64,000 nt of DNA from Acorus gramineus (taxonomy: Eukaryota; Streptophyta; Magnoliopsida; Acorales; Acoraceae), in the NCBI GenBank assembly GCA_030737835.1, contig JAUJYN010000044.1, positions 124,001 to 188,000 on the forward strand. Direction: 5' to 3'. Below are positions 34,101 through 45,964 of the stretch, piece after piece (position 1 is the stretch's first letter; each line of letters starts with the position of its first letter). The notes under the pieces are model-generated. The model did not search any database. It was given only the letters and a program-made list of their open reading frames with translations, and was not told the DNA's origin. A program made the translations under genes and the position numbers.

Positions 34101-34694
34101 AGCTTACCAAGGGGAGGAAGAGGCGTCCGGTTGCTCTCCACGCACCGAAACGCTTCCCCAACGGTCTCTACCACCGGGATCTACTCCCACCTCCGATTTG
34201 GCTCGGATCTGAGGAGAAGAGAGGGCGGATGGGAGGGCTAGGTTGGTCTGAATCGGGATGTGAAAGCACCGGGGTGTAGATCGGGACCCGATCTACACTT
34301 CTTATGCTTTAGGTTTTTGGGTTTGAGGGCTCTAAGGGGCTCAAATGGAAGAAAGGGAGACAGGGGAGAGAGAGAGAGCTTTAGTAGGGATGATGAATAG
34401 TGCCCAATGAAATATTAGATTTCATTTATACAGCCGAATCACTTAAAATACCCGGATACGCCCCGGAACTGCGAAATTTTGGAAACTTTGCCGAAAATCG
34501 ATGAAATTTTCGTGAGAGGTCTAAAACAGCACCAGGACACCAAATATGCAGTTAGATTTCCAATCGGAGTTCTCTAACTCAGGACGATAGCTAACAGTCC
34601 AAAAATTAGCGGTTCCGATCGAAAACCGAAAAAAATGAAAAACTGCCAGAACGCTCCAATGGTTACCAGCAGGCTAAAAGTGACACATATAATA
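34101..34694 (-). mobile_element. Family A LTR (copy A2), right part
   Basis: The sequence resumes AGCTTACCAAGGGG and includes the leader palindrome (34274-34298) and the U3 with CCGATCGAAAAC. It ends CACATATAATA where complete copies end CACATATATAACA: two bases are lost and one changed. The 1,035-bp direct repeat begins at the next base instead of a target duplication. Confidence 0.88.
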
Positions 34695-35729
34695 GTTCAG
34701 TAAATTGTGATTTTTTCATAATTTAAGATCACAGATTGTTTATAAAGCGCGATTTTAAATAATGTAAAGATAACAGATTATTTATAAAGCGTGATCGAAA
34801 ATAATATAAAAATTATGGTTCTTCTCAAAATTGTGATCGTTTGGATATGAAATATCACGTTTGATAAAATAAGCGTGATCAATTCCTATATAACCATCAC
34901 GGTTTCTTCCGAAACCATGATCATTTATCACTTTTGATCATGCTTCCAAACCTTGATGAAAAATATGATACAACCAATTATGCCTTTGTAGATCACGGTT
35001 CAAAACCATGATCAAAGGTCTTTACTCACAGTTTTAAACCGTGATCAATGTCAGAAATTGTAATAGTGTTTAGGCTTCACCAATTCATCAATTTGTAGAA
35101 TATTTGTTAAGACAATTTTCAACATCATGCATCATTGTCACTAAAAAAAAAAAAAAAAAAACCAGAACTTGAATTGAAAAAAACAATAAAGATCTTATCC
35201 CCCCATTTGGGGTGGAGCGTAAACCATGGATAGGGGAGAATACAGTAGAATAGCCCCCAAACAACTGTTTGTTTAACAAAAATAAACATCGATAGCTATG
35301 TCTGGATAAACTAGGATAAGGCCTGCTAACTATTCTAAGAAAATGGTGGAATTGCTTATCAGGGCTTATCTATGCCAATGGATAAAAATACCCTTCTCTG
35401 TCATTTTAAAAAATTTATCTAACCTAACACTCTCTGCACACATTCCAAAAACTGTCATATCTATCATATCACACACACATCTCTCATACTTATTCGCAAA
35501 CACAAATAATTTATGCAAGGGTATAGTTGTCATTTAAAAAGTCATAAACTCTTATCCATCTCTTATCTACCACTTATTCTTACTTTATCCAAGGTGAACC
35601 AAACAACAAAAAGTTTAATTTTACATTTCCCAATGAGAATAACAGAAAAGACAACCAAACAAAAATTTATCTATTCAGCATGGATTGTTATCTATCCCAA
35701 TATAGCTATCAAGGGTGAATAACCCTATG
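34695..35729. repeat. 1,035-bp direct repeat, right copy
   Basis: This is the partner of 27144-28178 and contains the right half of the mini-CACTA (to about 35068) and the MITE (35291-35711). Together with the left copy it brackets the family A LTR, which normally would be flanked by only 5 bp of duplication. Confidence 0.9.
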
Positions 35730-36841
35730 TCACACCCCAAATAGGAAGTTAGAGAATTGATACACATAATAGATTCTAAAAATTGTTAAAAAAAAATTTA
35801 TGTTTTAATTACATGCCTGAGGAAGAGAGTAGAGTTGAGGGGACAATTTTTCGTCCATGCAGAGGAGGGAAAGAGCGCGCGATGGATTGGCGCGGGAGGG
35901 ATGCGTGAGAGGAGTGTAAAACAAAAGGAGAGGGAGAACAATCAGGGATCTTAAACAAATCATCCCACGAGTCCATTTGATTTTAATTTAATTTAAAAAA
36001 AAATCCCATGAAAGATGGAGATAATAGTGGGGTAGTTATAAAGTAGTGAAACTTTTTTTTATTTGAGTTTTAATCTCATGGTAGTGCGCATGAAAAGTTT
36101 CGTGCGCACAGCGTAGGGGATCATTCCCCTATGTTTATCTACTGTAAATATATTTACTATTTATTAATATAGTGTAAATATATTTACTATTTATTAATAT
36201 AGTGAACAATTATGTTATGAGAAAAATACATTTAACTCCATGAAAGTTCGCTTATATCCGTATAGACCCTTTTTTTTTCAAAAATCCATATAATCCCCTT
36301 ATTGTTAATTTGGCTTATATTGATATACCTTACGCCATTAATACCTTTAAACTGAGGTGTAGTTAACTTAATCACACATGTTTAAATTACTTGTTTACCC
36401 TCGTCACTTTCACTTACACCTAAAGGAAAAATATAAATAACCCTTTTAAGTTTGTGAATATCCATATAACCTCCTATAATTTCTCATGGATTTTAGGTCC
36501 CTAAATTAGTTTATAGTAAACTTTTAAGAAATATTATGGGTATATTATATCCATCGGTTTTGCAAATGTATTTATCCAAATAATTTCATGAGATTTAAAA
36601 AAAAATCAATGTGATCCCTCTAAAGTAACGGTAGGGAGTGATATGAATTAAGCGCGTAATTTCAGAGAGTTATATGGGTATTTAGAAAAATGAAGGGTCA
36701 ATATGTATATTTGCAATATTTCAGGGGTTATATGAATATATTTTCAGAGGGACGTTAAATAACATAATATTCCATTAATATTTTTTCTAAATTGATGATA
36801 ATTTAACTTAGGGGTTCTTTTGCTCAACCAGAGAAACTTTT
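35730..36841. other. AT-rich non-coding DNA with foldback-like segment
   Basis: It begins TCACACCCCAAATAGG, next to a TG that could be the start of a further LTR-type element, but no partner is seen. A perfect two-copy 30-bp tandem repeat lies at 36143-36202. Roughly 36216-36775 contains inverted pieces such as ATCCATATAA and TTATATGGGT/TTATATGAAT, suggesting a foldback MITE without defined ends. No coding sequence is supported. Confidence 0.45.
36143..36202. repeat. Two-copy 30-bp tandem repeat
   Basis: TGTAAATATATTTACTATTT followed by ATTAATATAG occurs twice in a row without a mismatch, so the duplication is recent. Confidence 0.9.
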
Positions 36842-39800
36842 TGTTAGGCCTGTGTCATTTGGAGGCATATATTTTTTCGATCGGAGTCGCTAAAATTTTA
36901 GTTTTTAGCTACCTGCAGGAGTTGGAGTACTCTGATTAAAAATCTGTCTGCATAATTGTTCTCCTGGTATTGGCATTGGCCTACCTGTAAATTCGCGTCG
37001 CATTCTGACATCTTTGTAGAAGTTATGCATTCCGATTGGTATTCGGATTTAATTTTGTTAATATCTAAGATGAAGAGGTTTAAATATGATTTTATAATGA
37101 GATGCTCAGTTTTGAGTTAGCTTTCATACGAAAGTGAAATTAGATCAACTGGATTCATGTAGTAAAAGTTATGGGTATTTTTCCAAGTATACCCCGGGGA
37201 TGAGAAAATCCTGGCAGCAGCCCTGTTCGATGTTTAGCTCACATTTTGAAATAGCTGGAGGGGTTATTTAATCTGAGCATAAACATGAAAGTTGTAGATA
37301 ATCTTCTTGGATTTCCAATGGATTTTGAATTGTGTAATTCGGAGCTATATTGAGGAAGTTATGGCTGTTCTAGTGAAGCATGTACAGAATTTCGGGTCAT
37401 GGACGATTTTTGTTTTTTGAACCCCACTTTGTCTATATAATGTCCTCCCCCCAAATGTCTCCCCTCTCACTCTCTTTGGTCCAGCGCTCTTGAGTGTGTT
37501 TGGTAGAGTTTTAGAAGGGGAAGATGAGGAAGAAGTGCTTGGAAGAGCAAAGAAGAGAAGGTGTGTGCCATTGTTGTTGTCTCTTCCCTCTCCTCCTCCT
37601 ATTGCTCCCCCCTAATGTTATCCATGGATCCCCCTCCCCTCTGGTTCAGCAAGAAGAAGAGGAATGAAGGCTGAAGTGGTGGTAGTGGTGGTGGTGGTCG
37701 AGGTGGTCATGGGCGTGCTTGCGAGCTCCCACACCTCCCCCTTCCCTTTCCCCTTCTCTTGGTAAGCTTTCCCCTCTTCTTTTTTCTGGTTTTTCAGCTC
37801 ATTGGGTGTGTTGGGAGGTGGTGCATGCTAAGTGTTTGTGTTTTGGTTTGTGTGTGCTTGGTTGCTTGGGTGTAGGGGTGTCGGCGTGCCCGTGTGTCTG
37901 CTGCCCTGTGTGTGCTGCCTGTGCCCAGCATGCTCTGTCTGCTGCCCTGCCAGCACCAGCACTCATGCCCAGCAGCTGTGCCCAGCGTGCCCAGCATGCC
38001 CTGCCTGCTGCCCTGCCAGCACCTGCGTCTGTGCCCAGCGCGTCCTGCGGCGTGCCCTGCGTCTGTGCCCAGCGCGCCCTGCGCCTGTGCCCAGCGCGTC
38101 CTGCGGCGTGCCCTGCGCTGTGCCCAGCGCGCCCTGCGCCTGTGCCTAGCGGCGTGCCCCGCGTCTGTGCCCAGTGCATCCTGCGACGTTCCCTGCGACT
38201 GTGCCCAGCGCGCCTTGCCCTGCCTGTGCATCCCGAGTGCTGCCCCGCGTGTGCGTGCCTCCCCCTGCATGCGTGCTGCCCCGCTTGCCCTGCTCGCGTG
38301 CTGCCTCGCGATGCGCGACAACCCGGGTTGCGGTGAGTGGTTCGATCCAACCCTTTGGGATGCGCTCGATGCACGTAGTCGTGCATCGCGCATCCATGGG
38401 GCTTCTTTGCACCCTAAATATGCTAGATATTTGCATGCTAGGATTATATAGCTCGTATATTGAGTAGAACCCCCCTTTTCTACCATATACTTGCCCATGT
38501 ATCATAATCATGTGTGAAGTATTATGTATGGTTGCGCCCTTCATGTATGGGCATGTGTGATGTGTTTTTATGAATGTATAGAATATGGCATGCCTTAGGT
38601 AGTCCCTATGAGAAATGCTACATATTAATTGGAATATCCAGCATGATTAAGTCTGGGTTAATAACGGGCACATGCCTAATATTCCCTTGCGATAAGACTC
38701 GAGGGCGTGGTGCAGTTTTGCGCCCATGATAATGGGGCAAAGCTATGACCAACTTCAAGAGATGATGAGCTCTCTCCGCCTTCTCCCTTTGTATGAACTA
38801 AGTAAGGAGATACGATTTCCTACTCAACTCAGGTTTGTTTGGAATATTGGCATGCACATGTTAGTGCGCGAGATCGCGCTTGACCCTTCCCATTTAAGTT
38901 GGTGATATCCAACGCATTTTAGGGTATACCTTGTATACTTATATGCTTGTATGAGGTATGCTTATATGCTTGCACGCTTGTATGCTTATTATTAGCCATG
39001 CATGATATGTATGTTGTATATGTATATTGTTTATGCTTTCTATCCATGTTAGGGAGTATCCCTATGATTAATTGATATGTGATCGTGCATATGATTCATG
39101 CACATAACTAAGATTTAAAACTAATTAAGCCTATCTAAAATAGGCATGGGTACAACCCGCTGTCGGGATGTACCTCATTAGTTAGTGCGCGAGCGATGTA
39201 ATCGCCCCTGCATCCGTGTGATGCACTTGAATGGAATTCAGGAGAATTCATTTGTTGTATCGGTTTTGTTAAACCGGTAGCTTTGGCATTAAGTTAGGCC
39301 TACCCGTGCTAGGCGCGTATATGAACCGCCTGTTGGGTTATATGCCTTGGGCTTATTTCTGTGTGAGAGCAGAGGTAACCCCTCGTGTTTGAGCGATGCA
39401 CTCGTGTGGGAGTCCAAGAGTATTCGTTATCATCGATATGTGATTATCGAGCGTAGTTGACTTTCCCATAGGGTTCGACTTGCGAACGTGGGGTGCTTCC
39501 TCCCGACGTCGAACACCCCAGCGTCGAAGCTGTCCTGTTTGGGTGCCACCACTTGTAAGTGCTACTGATGCGTATCGCGGTACGCATCTGGCTGATGTAC
39601 CGATCGTGGAAGGCCGACAGGTAGAGGCTACGTGGGAGAGGGCTACCAGATGATATTGCGAGTGTGGAATCGTTCTCTCCTTCTTCAGATCTCCGTTGAA
39701 GCTACCTGACGTTAAAGATGTCCTGATAGAGGGCTCCCACCTGTAGGTACTACCGATGCGTTCGACAGATGTACTGATCATGGGAGTATACCAGTTAGAG

Positions 39801-40662
39801 GCTACTCAGGAGAGGGCTACCGGATGACGAAGGGTGTAGAACAAAAGGTTTTCTTTCAACAGTCATGTGTCACCTTAGGGGTGAGGGTGAGGATGAAGTG
39901 AAGTCACGTCGCCACGTGACCCATTCATTTTTCGTCAGTTCCCATAGTTGTTGGGTCCGGTTACGTATCGATGTTTAGAGACATCGTTGGGCAGTTATCT
40001 CGATGTAGATGATCTAGTAGTGTTGTGTAGACCAGTAATTCCGTGTCTCTTCGATCAACGGTATGGTCTCTCCCCAAAAGTCCCAAGAGTCTTCCTCCGG
40101 GAGTGAGGGTGAGGGTGAGGTTGGTCGCGCCGCCGCGTGACCTTGTTATCCATTGGGTTTCCACCCATGTTTTCCTTGAAAGGAAATTACCTTAACATTG
40201 AACTGTTGTAATGGTGATTGGTTTCCAGCCACTCACTGAGCTTGTAGCTCACCCCTCGTATACTGTTTCTTTTCAGGGGCAGTGTTGGGTGTGGAGCTGG
40301 AGCTTCCCTGTGGCGTGGTCTTATGTGCGTGGAGCGTTCTGTCCTGCGGGTGGCGAGTGCGAGGCTGTCAACAGTCCAAGAGTCATTTTATGTATTGTAA
40401 ATCGTGCATGTGGCACAGGTTGTATTTTATTGGGACTAGACTTGGCTCTCACTGGACAGTGATTGTGTATTCGAGTCTGTAATAATATTTTTAGTTTACA
40501 GACATTGTTGATATCTTATGCTTCTGCTTTTCAGTCAGTTATCATTTATCTTTGCTTTGCCACCTTGTGTGTTGTTGTTGGAGTCTTTGTTGATCTCAGG
40601 TATTGATAGCTGATACTTTATATATTGCCGCGTCTCGGGGACGGCCGCCTTGGGGCGTGACA
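36842..40662 (+). mobile_element. Family B solo LTR, second copy
   Basis: The 3,821-bp block runs from TGTTAGGCCTG to GGGGCGTGACA and is flanked by a perfect CTTTT duplication (36837-36841 and 40663-40667). A TATA box (TCTATATAATG, 37432-37442), a donor-like GGTAAGC (37762), a GC-rich block of GCCCAGCGCG units (about 37880-38320), donor GTGAGTGG (38333) and acceptor TTCTTTTCAG (to 40276) are visible in order. No internal region exists. Confidence 0.93.
37434..37440 (+). promoter_or_regulatory. LTR TATA box (family B)
   Basis: TATATAA lies about 330 bases before the donor-like GGTAAGC and is followed by a pyrimidine-rich leader, as expected for an LTR core promoter. Confidence 0.6.
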
Positions 40663-40749
40663 CTTTTAGTTATATCACTACAAGAAAATGTAGCATTTGT
40701 TTGGTAGACACAAACCGCTGCAAAAATTCTTTTCAAAACCGCATTAAAT

Positions 40750-40762
40750 AGTACAGAGGTTG
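40750..40762. repeat. Left target-site duplication of LINE 2
   Basis: AGTACAGAGGTTG recurs at 44612-44624 as AGTACAGCGGTTG, directly after a 15-base or longer A tail. It fixes the LINE 2 limits. Confidence 0.88.
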
Positions 40763-41640
40763 CTTTTAGGACTTCATATCAACTTTGCGAAGAGCTCATT
40801 AATCCCGATCAATGTTGACGATGTGCGTTTGAGGGAATTGGCGGGCATTATTGGTTGTTGCACTGAATTGTTGCCATGTAGACACTTGGGGTTACCACTG
40901 GCTGCTAGGAAGCTCAATAGGAGGGACTGGCAACCTGTCATTGACTGCATGGAGCAAAGGCTGGAGGGTTGGCAAGGGCGGTTGCTGTTGTGGGGAGGAA
41001 AGCTCATTCTCCTTCAAGCTATGGTATCGGCACTTCCCATGTTCTTTCTTTCCATCAGGAGGGGCTCGTTGCAATCCTGTAATTCTTCGTGCCTTGTGCA
41101 TTGGAATGAGGTTTGTTGAAGCAAGAGGCAAGGGGGACTTGGAGTTCTCAACTTATCAAGGATGAATCATGCGCTACTGTCCAAGTGGTGCTGGAACTGG
41201 GTCCATAGCCCGGAAGCAAAGTGGGCGCGTGTATTCAAAGAGCGATACGGGATCTCTGGTGACTCAAGGGTGGTGGTTCCTGAAATCACAAGTTGGCGAT
41301 CACAGTTATGTAAAGGTTTCTTTAAGGATTGGCTGACATTCAAGGAGGAACTGTTGTGAGAGCTTGCTGACGGGTCTTCATGCAGGTTTTGGGACAACAA
41401 GGGATCGAGGGCAGACAACTTGTTTATCTCCAAGGCCGAAGTAATATGGCAAGCTAAGATTCATCTGAAGGTCAAATGTTTTGCTTGGTTATCGCTTCAG
41501 GATCGGATTGTCACAAAGGTTTACCGAGCTCGATGGCGTCCACTTGATATAGGGTGCTCTCTGTACATGGCGGGGAGGCCGAATCTACAGACCATCTTTT
41601 TTGCCAATGTCCGGTGGCCACTCGTCTGTGGTCCAGGCTA
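40763..41640 (+). pseudogene. LINE 2 reverse transcriptase end and zinc-binding domain
   Basis: Readable blocks are LGLHINFAKSSLIPINV, RHLGLPLAARKLNRRDW and GGKLILLQAMVSALP from the thumb. They are followed by WNWVHSPEAKWARVFKERYG and a zinc-binding segment with WQAKIHLKVKCFAWLSLQDR. The catalytic YxDD box is upstream of the truncation and absent. Frameshifts near 41110 and 41580 and a stop at 41357 break the frame. The LINE 1 equivalent is diverged, so the two are separate subfamilies. Confidence 0.85.
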
Positions 41641-42091
41641 GTCGACATATCTGGGAAACCAATGCGATTCAGGTCAATGAAGGAACTTTGGGAGACTGCG
41701 AGAGTGCGAGACGCATGAAATTGTGAAACGATAGAAGTAAAGCAGGTTGGTTTGGCTCTCAGTTATCCCGGCGGGTGCTTGGGCACTGTGGAGGTTGAGG
41801 AATGCAATGATCTTCACAGGGGCTACTTTCTATTTCGAGAATATGTGGGAGATGGACACTGCTTAGCATTAAGGACTGGGGCAAATAGATTGGCGGGGTT
41901 GCGAACATCCAGATTACTGATCATGTTTTCCATATCACTGTATAGTGGCATGGTTCCAGGAGTTTGGATAGAAGCCTTTTCTATCTGTTTTTTTTTTTTG
42001 TTTTGATGGATGCATGTAGCTTTGATCGACAAGTTATAATTTTTCTTTTCTTTTACTCTATTCTCTCACCCCCCCCAATTCAGACATATTC

Positions 42092-44551
42092 TGTAACGTC
42101 TCTGTATTTTTAGCCTTATAAAATAATATATAATGGAAATTTTAATTGAAATTTAATTATTTTATTTTTTGATTTGGCGGTAGGCCCAAATGGGTCTAAT
42201 TTGATTTATAATTTTAATAATTATAAATTGATGTTGAAATATTTATTTTATATTTTTTTGGAGATCTTTATAGTCTCAAGATATTTTGGTTGAAATTTGG
42301 TGAGATTCGGAGTTAGGGAAATTAGGTTTTTAGGATTTTGTGTTAAGTTATTGGGCCCAGGGATGTAGTTGCGAATCCAGAATATCTTTTAATAGGCTTC
42401 AGGGATCTGTTTGTAAATCGGATAGGGATCTTTCTGTAAATCGGATAAGGACCTAGTTGTAAACCCGTAATACTTGAGGGGTCGTTTTTTAATTTGGGAA
42501 AACCCCTTTTATATATACACATTTTGGGTTAGGGTTTGCATCAGAATTCTCATGAGGCAAGAAAGGTGGTGATGACTTAGCTCTACCGATCGAGCACTAC
42601 AAGGTGATAAATCTTTCTCTATTGATTTTTATTGTTTAGTGTTTCAATTTAGTTTGGTTAGGAGATGATTGTGTCAATCTATTATTTGGGAAAGAATGTT
42701 GATGGGTTAGGGTTAGGGTTTGATTGATTTTAAATAGATGATATTTTTATTAGATTTCAATGGATCTTGAAGGATTTCTTAAGATCAAACTAGATTTATT
42801 GGTTTTGGGATTTAAGGGTTATTTTCGGGTGGATTGAATACCTGATCATTAAATCGTGTTTTTGACTATGATAGAGTCGTTTCTGGGAAAATTGTATTTC
42901 ACAAACAGAAATAGGTTTCGAAAAGATCTTTCCAACGAATCTTGAATCGTCTGATTTGGAGTTACGGGTAGAAAGTTATGATTTTTCAAAGATTTCTGTG
43001 CAGTTTCTTATAATTCAAATATTTAGCTTCATGATCAAGTTTGATGAATTTTAGAGATTAAAGGGATCCCAAATGGATGTTTAATGAGTATAATTTGATT
43101 TGTGGGTTTTGATGATTTTATTGATCTTGGTGACTCAATTTGGATCTTAAATCAATTAATTTGGTTTAGTGGGATCAATGAATATTAATTGGATATTTTT
43201 GTTATTTGGATGTAAATTGATTGGATTGATTTATTTGAATCATTGGAGTTGTAGTGGATTATTTGTCTAAATATTTTATTCGAGGATTGATCGATTATGT
43301 GGGCCTTATGAAATAAATGGATATTGATTATCGGATCATTGTGAGATATGAACATTTTAATATTATTTGGAGTTGGGATTTTTGTTAGGCCTTTAAGGTG
43401 AGTTGCGGATTGTAGGTCTATTTGGTACGGGCTCTTGGGATTATTGGGCTGAGTGTTGTTGTAAGTTGTTGTCAATTGTTTGTCATGATTGAATGATTTT
43501 CTTATTTATTGATTTCATAATTGTTATGCTAGGTTATCCACGTGCGAGTGTATAGCGTTTATGCATGTGCATCGATTTGTATTGCGTGGACTGGAGGTGA
43601 GTGGACTTGAGTTTCATATGTAGTTTCAAAAGAATATATTATGTATTCATGCTAGGACCATCTATTTTGTGGAATATAACTGCTAGTTTCGAAATAAAAA
43701 TATGAGCATGCCTTTTATTGAGACATTTATCATGTATTGATTGGTGTGTTGAGATTTTTGCATGCTCTATTCTTTTGTGAATTTTGAAGATATGATAGGT
43801 TATCAATGCATCCATTTTCGTCTAGGTGGCTCAGTCTTGGTGGCCAACGTCTAGGTGGGCGTACGTCTACGTGGCCAGGCCGAGAACGTAGGACCCAAGT
43901 CTTTGTGGCTATGTCTACGTGGCCATGCCTGTGAAAGGCCCCGCGAGCTAGGTGCTGCGAAGACGGACATGCGTGTTCGTGGTGTTGCATGCATCATGTT
44001 GGATAGGATTTGTGTGCGTGTGTATATATATTATTGCATGTCTTGGTGGCCTTGTTGTATATTTATTTTCTTGATATATTACATGTCTGTGTAGACATAT
44101 TACGATATTGATATTTTGAATATAAATGTACTAACGGGATGATGATGGTCCATTCACTGAGCGTGTTGTAGCTCACCCCTCTCTTCCCAACCTTTCAGAT
44201 TAGCTGTTGGTGGTTGTCGATCTCGTTAAGGCGTTGGAGGTTGAAGCTCGTATTTTATTTCCGGAGCACTAGACTTGTGTAAAAGGTGTTGATCATTTCT
44301 TTGGCATGTAGAGGACCCATATGTATGATATCGTGGATATATAAATTTAGTTTTTCTCGATGTATATTGAATATGTGTTGGATTTTGGCCTTGACAATAT
44401 ATGTATAATTATGGTGATGTATTCATATGTTCTCTGGATGAAAAAAAATATATATATATATATATATATAGAACTCTGAGATTCGAGGAATTTAGTTAAC
44501 GCACCCGGATTTCACGCTTCAAAACGGGGCCGTGGATCCTGGGGCGTTACA
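42092..44551 (+). mobile_element. Family C solo LTR inside LINE 2
   Basis: The 2,460-bp block runs from TGTAACGTCTC to GGGGCGTTACA, with a perfect TATTC duplication (42087-42091 and 44552-44556). A TATA box lies at 42510-42517. A donor GTGAGTGG (43597) and the motif CACTGAGCGTGTTGTAGCTC with ACCCCTC (44153 area) followed by acceptor CCTTTCAG (44191-44198) match the positions seen in families A and B. An AT dinucleotide run lies near 44450-44470. No coding sequence is supported. Confidence 0.92.
42510..42517 (+). promoter_or_regulatory. LTR TATA box (family C)
   Basis: TATATATA follows ACCCCTTT and lies in the first quarter of the LTR, the position expected for its promoter. Confidence 0.55.
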
Positions 44552-44611
44552 TATTCTATCTTAATATTTGGTAATAGAATATGACTACATTTTCTTAAAA
44601 AAAAAAAAAAA

Positions 44612-44624
44612 AGTACAGCGGTTG
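44612..44624. repeat. Right target-site duplication of LINE 2
   Basis: AGTACAGCGGTTG matches 40750-40762 at 12 of 13 bases and marks the return to CACTA sequence. Confidence 0.88.
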
Positions 44625-45374
44625 AACCTCAATAGCTCGTGTTGTAAATTATTTGCAGCAGTTACAAATGGACATTGGTGACCTTGCAAAGTTATCGCGA
44701 CGGTATTATTCCACAGCAAAAAAACTTGGAACGTGTATGTTTATTTGCAGCAGTCCCAACCCGCCACTAATAACATTTCAAAAAATTAAATAAAAAATTA
44801 GTTGTTTACTTCAAATAATCTTGTAAAATATACAAATTCACCGATTCATGTTAACACTCACTCAAATCAACCTTCACTCCATAACTAAATATTCAATTTC
44901 GTTAAAAACACCATCTAAAAGTACATGAAAACATATACACAATATGAGTTTTTCTGTATAACATGAACACAACATCAAATTGTTCTCCTTAAGCAACAAA
45001 ATGAGAACAGAGAGTTGTCTCCAAATAGAATCTGCCTTCAAAACCTGAAAAAAAAGAAGTGATCTTGAGATTATATCACAAGACTCCATATCTATCCTAA
45101 AATTCACAATCATTTGATCCCAAATGAACTAATTTTACAGAGATTGGATCTTCATAATGCCAAAATGGATTGTTCATATGTGAATAGCGTTTACAATCAG
45201 TATCAAAATTGTGATCATTCAAAGCAGATTTCAGAATTGGAAATGGTGAGAGATTATTTATAAGGAACAGCCAGTTTAGTTGGAATTAACATATATGTGT
45301 GTTACTTGGTTTTGTGTGTGTTAATTTTTTTGCATGTTTGTTAATTGAGACAAACAAAGAGAACAAGATTCCAG
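44625..45374. other. CACTA subterminal and internal non-coding DNA
   Basis: The first 150 bases contain GCAGCAGTT-type subterminal motifs. The remainder is AT-rich with no supported gene; short open frames here have no family resemblance I can recognise. Confidence 0.4.
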
Positions 45375-45964
45375 CAGGGGCGTAACTAAAGGTAGGCTAG
45401 CTGGGCTATAGATTTTTCAAGAAATCTTTTAGGAAAATATATATTCAACCTCAATTGCAGTTCATGTCATTTTTACAAAAAAAAAAAAAAATCACATTCT
45501 TTCATTGAAATTCATGTTGTTATATGAAATGAAATATATACTGAGATATATTAGTGTATTTTTTTAGTTTTAAAAATGATAAAAAAAAATTACGCCATAA
45601 ACTATGATAGAACCCCATATACTATAATAACGTAATATATAATACATTATCATAATATATGAGACTATAAAACGGGCTATAATTTTTATGGACATAGATT
45701 ATGTTGGTATTATTTAAGCTATAGAATAGAATAAGTAGAATAGAATAACACCGTTATCATATAATCTAATATCTTGATGAACTACGTTGAACTTCAATAA
45801 TGTTTATTTATATATATATTTTATATATTTTTATATGATTCTTGAGTAGTTTTTTATTATAAATTTGATGTAGTTATATAAAAATTTATTTAGTGCTTTA
45901 TATTAAGCATAATTTTTTTTTTTAATAAAATTTAATTCAGCCCACCCCAAGCTAACCATCCTTG
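45375..45964. mobile_element. hAT-like MITE candidate
   Basis: The left end CAGGGGCGTAACTAAAGGTA with GGCTAGCTGGGC is the type seen in small plant hAT elements. The right end, inverted, reads CAAGGATGGTTAGCTTGGGG and is a decayed match. Flanking 8-mers GATTCCAG and GATTCACG agree at 6 of 8 positions, compatible with an old hAT target duplication. The body is AT-rich and non-coding. Confidence 0.45.

Larger units (their letters stand above)
40763..44611 (+). mobile_element. 5'-truncated L1 LINE (LINE 2) split by a solo LTR
   Basis: The LINE starts within the reverse transcriptase thumb and ends in a poly-A tail (44597-44612) followed by the target duplication. Its 3' untranslated part is interrupted by the solo LTR at 42092-44551, so LINE sequence is 40763-42091 and 44557-44611. 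The host is the CACTA element. Confidence 0.88.

Noticed and set aside
35729..35760. TGTCACACCCCAAATAGG as the start of another LTR
   Set aside because: No matching end, polypurine tract or primer site was found nearby, and the first bases belong to the direct repeat.
44584..44597. CTACATTTTCTT as the right end of the CACTA at 40677
   Set aside because: It lacks the final GTAGTG, runs directly into poly-A and a LINE target duplication, and CACTA-type sequence continues past it. It is LINE 2 3' sequence.
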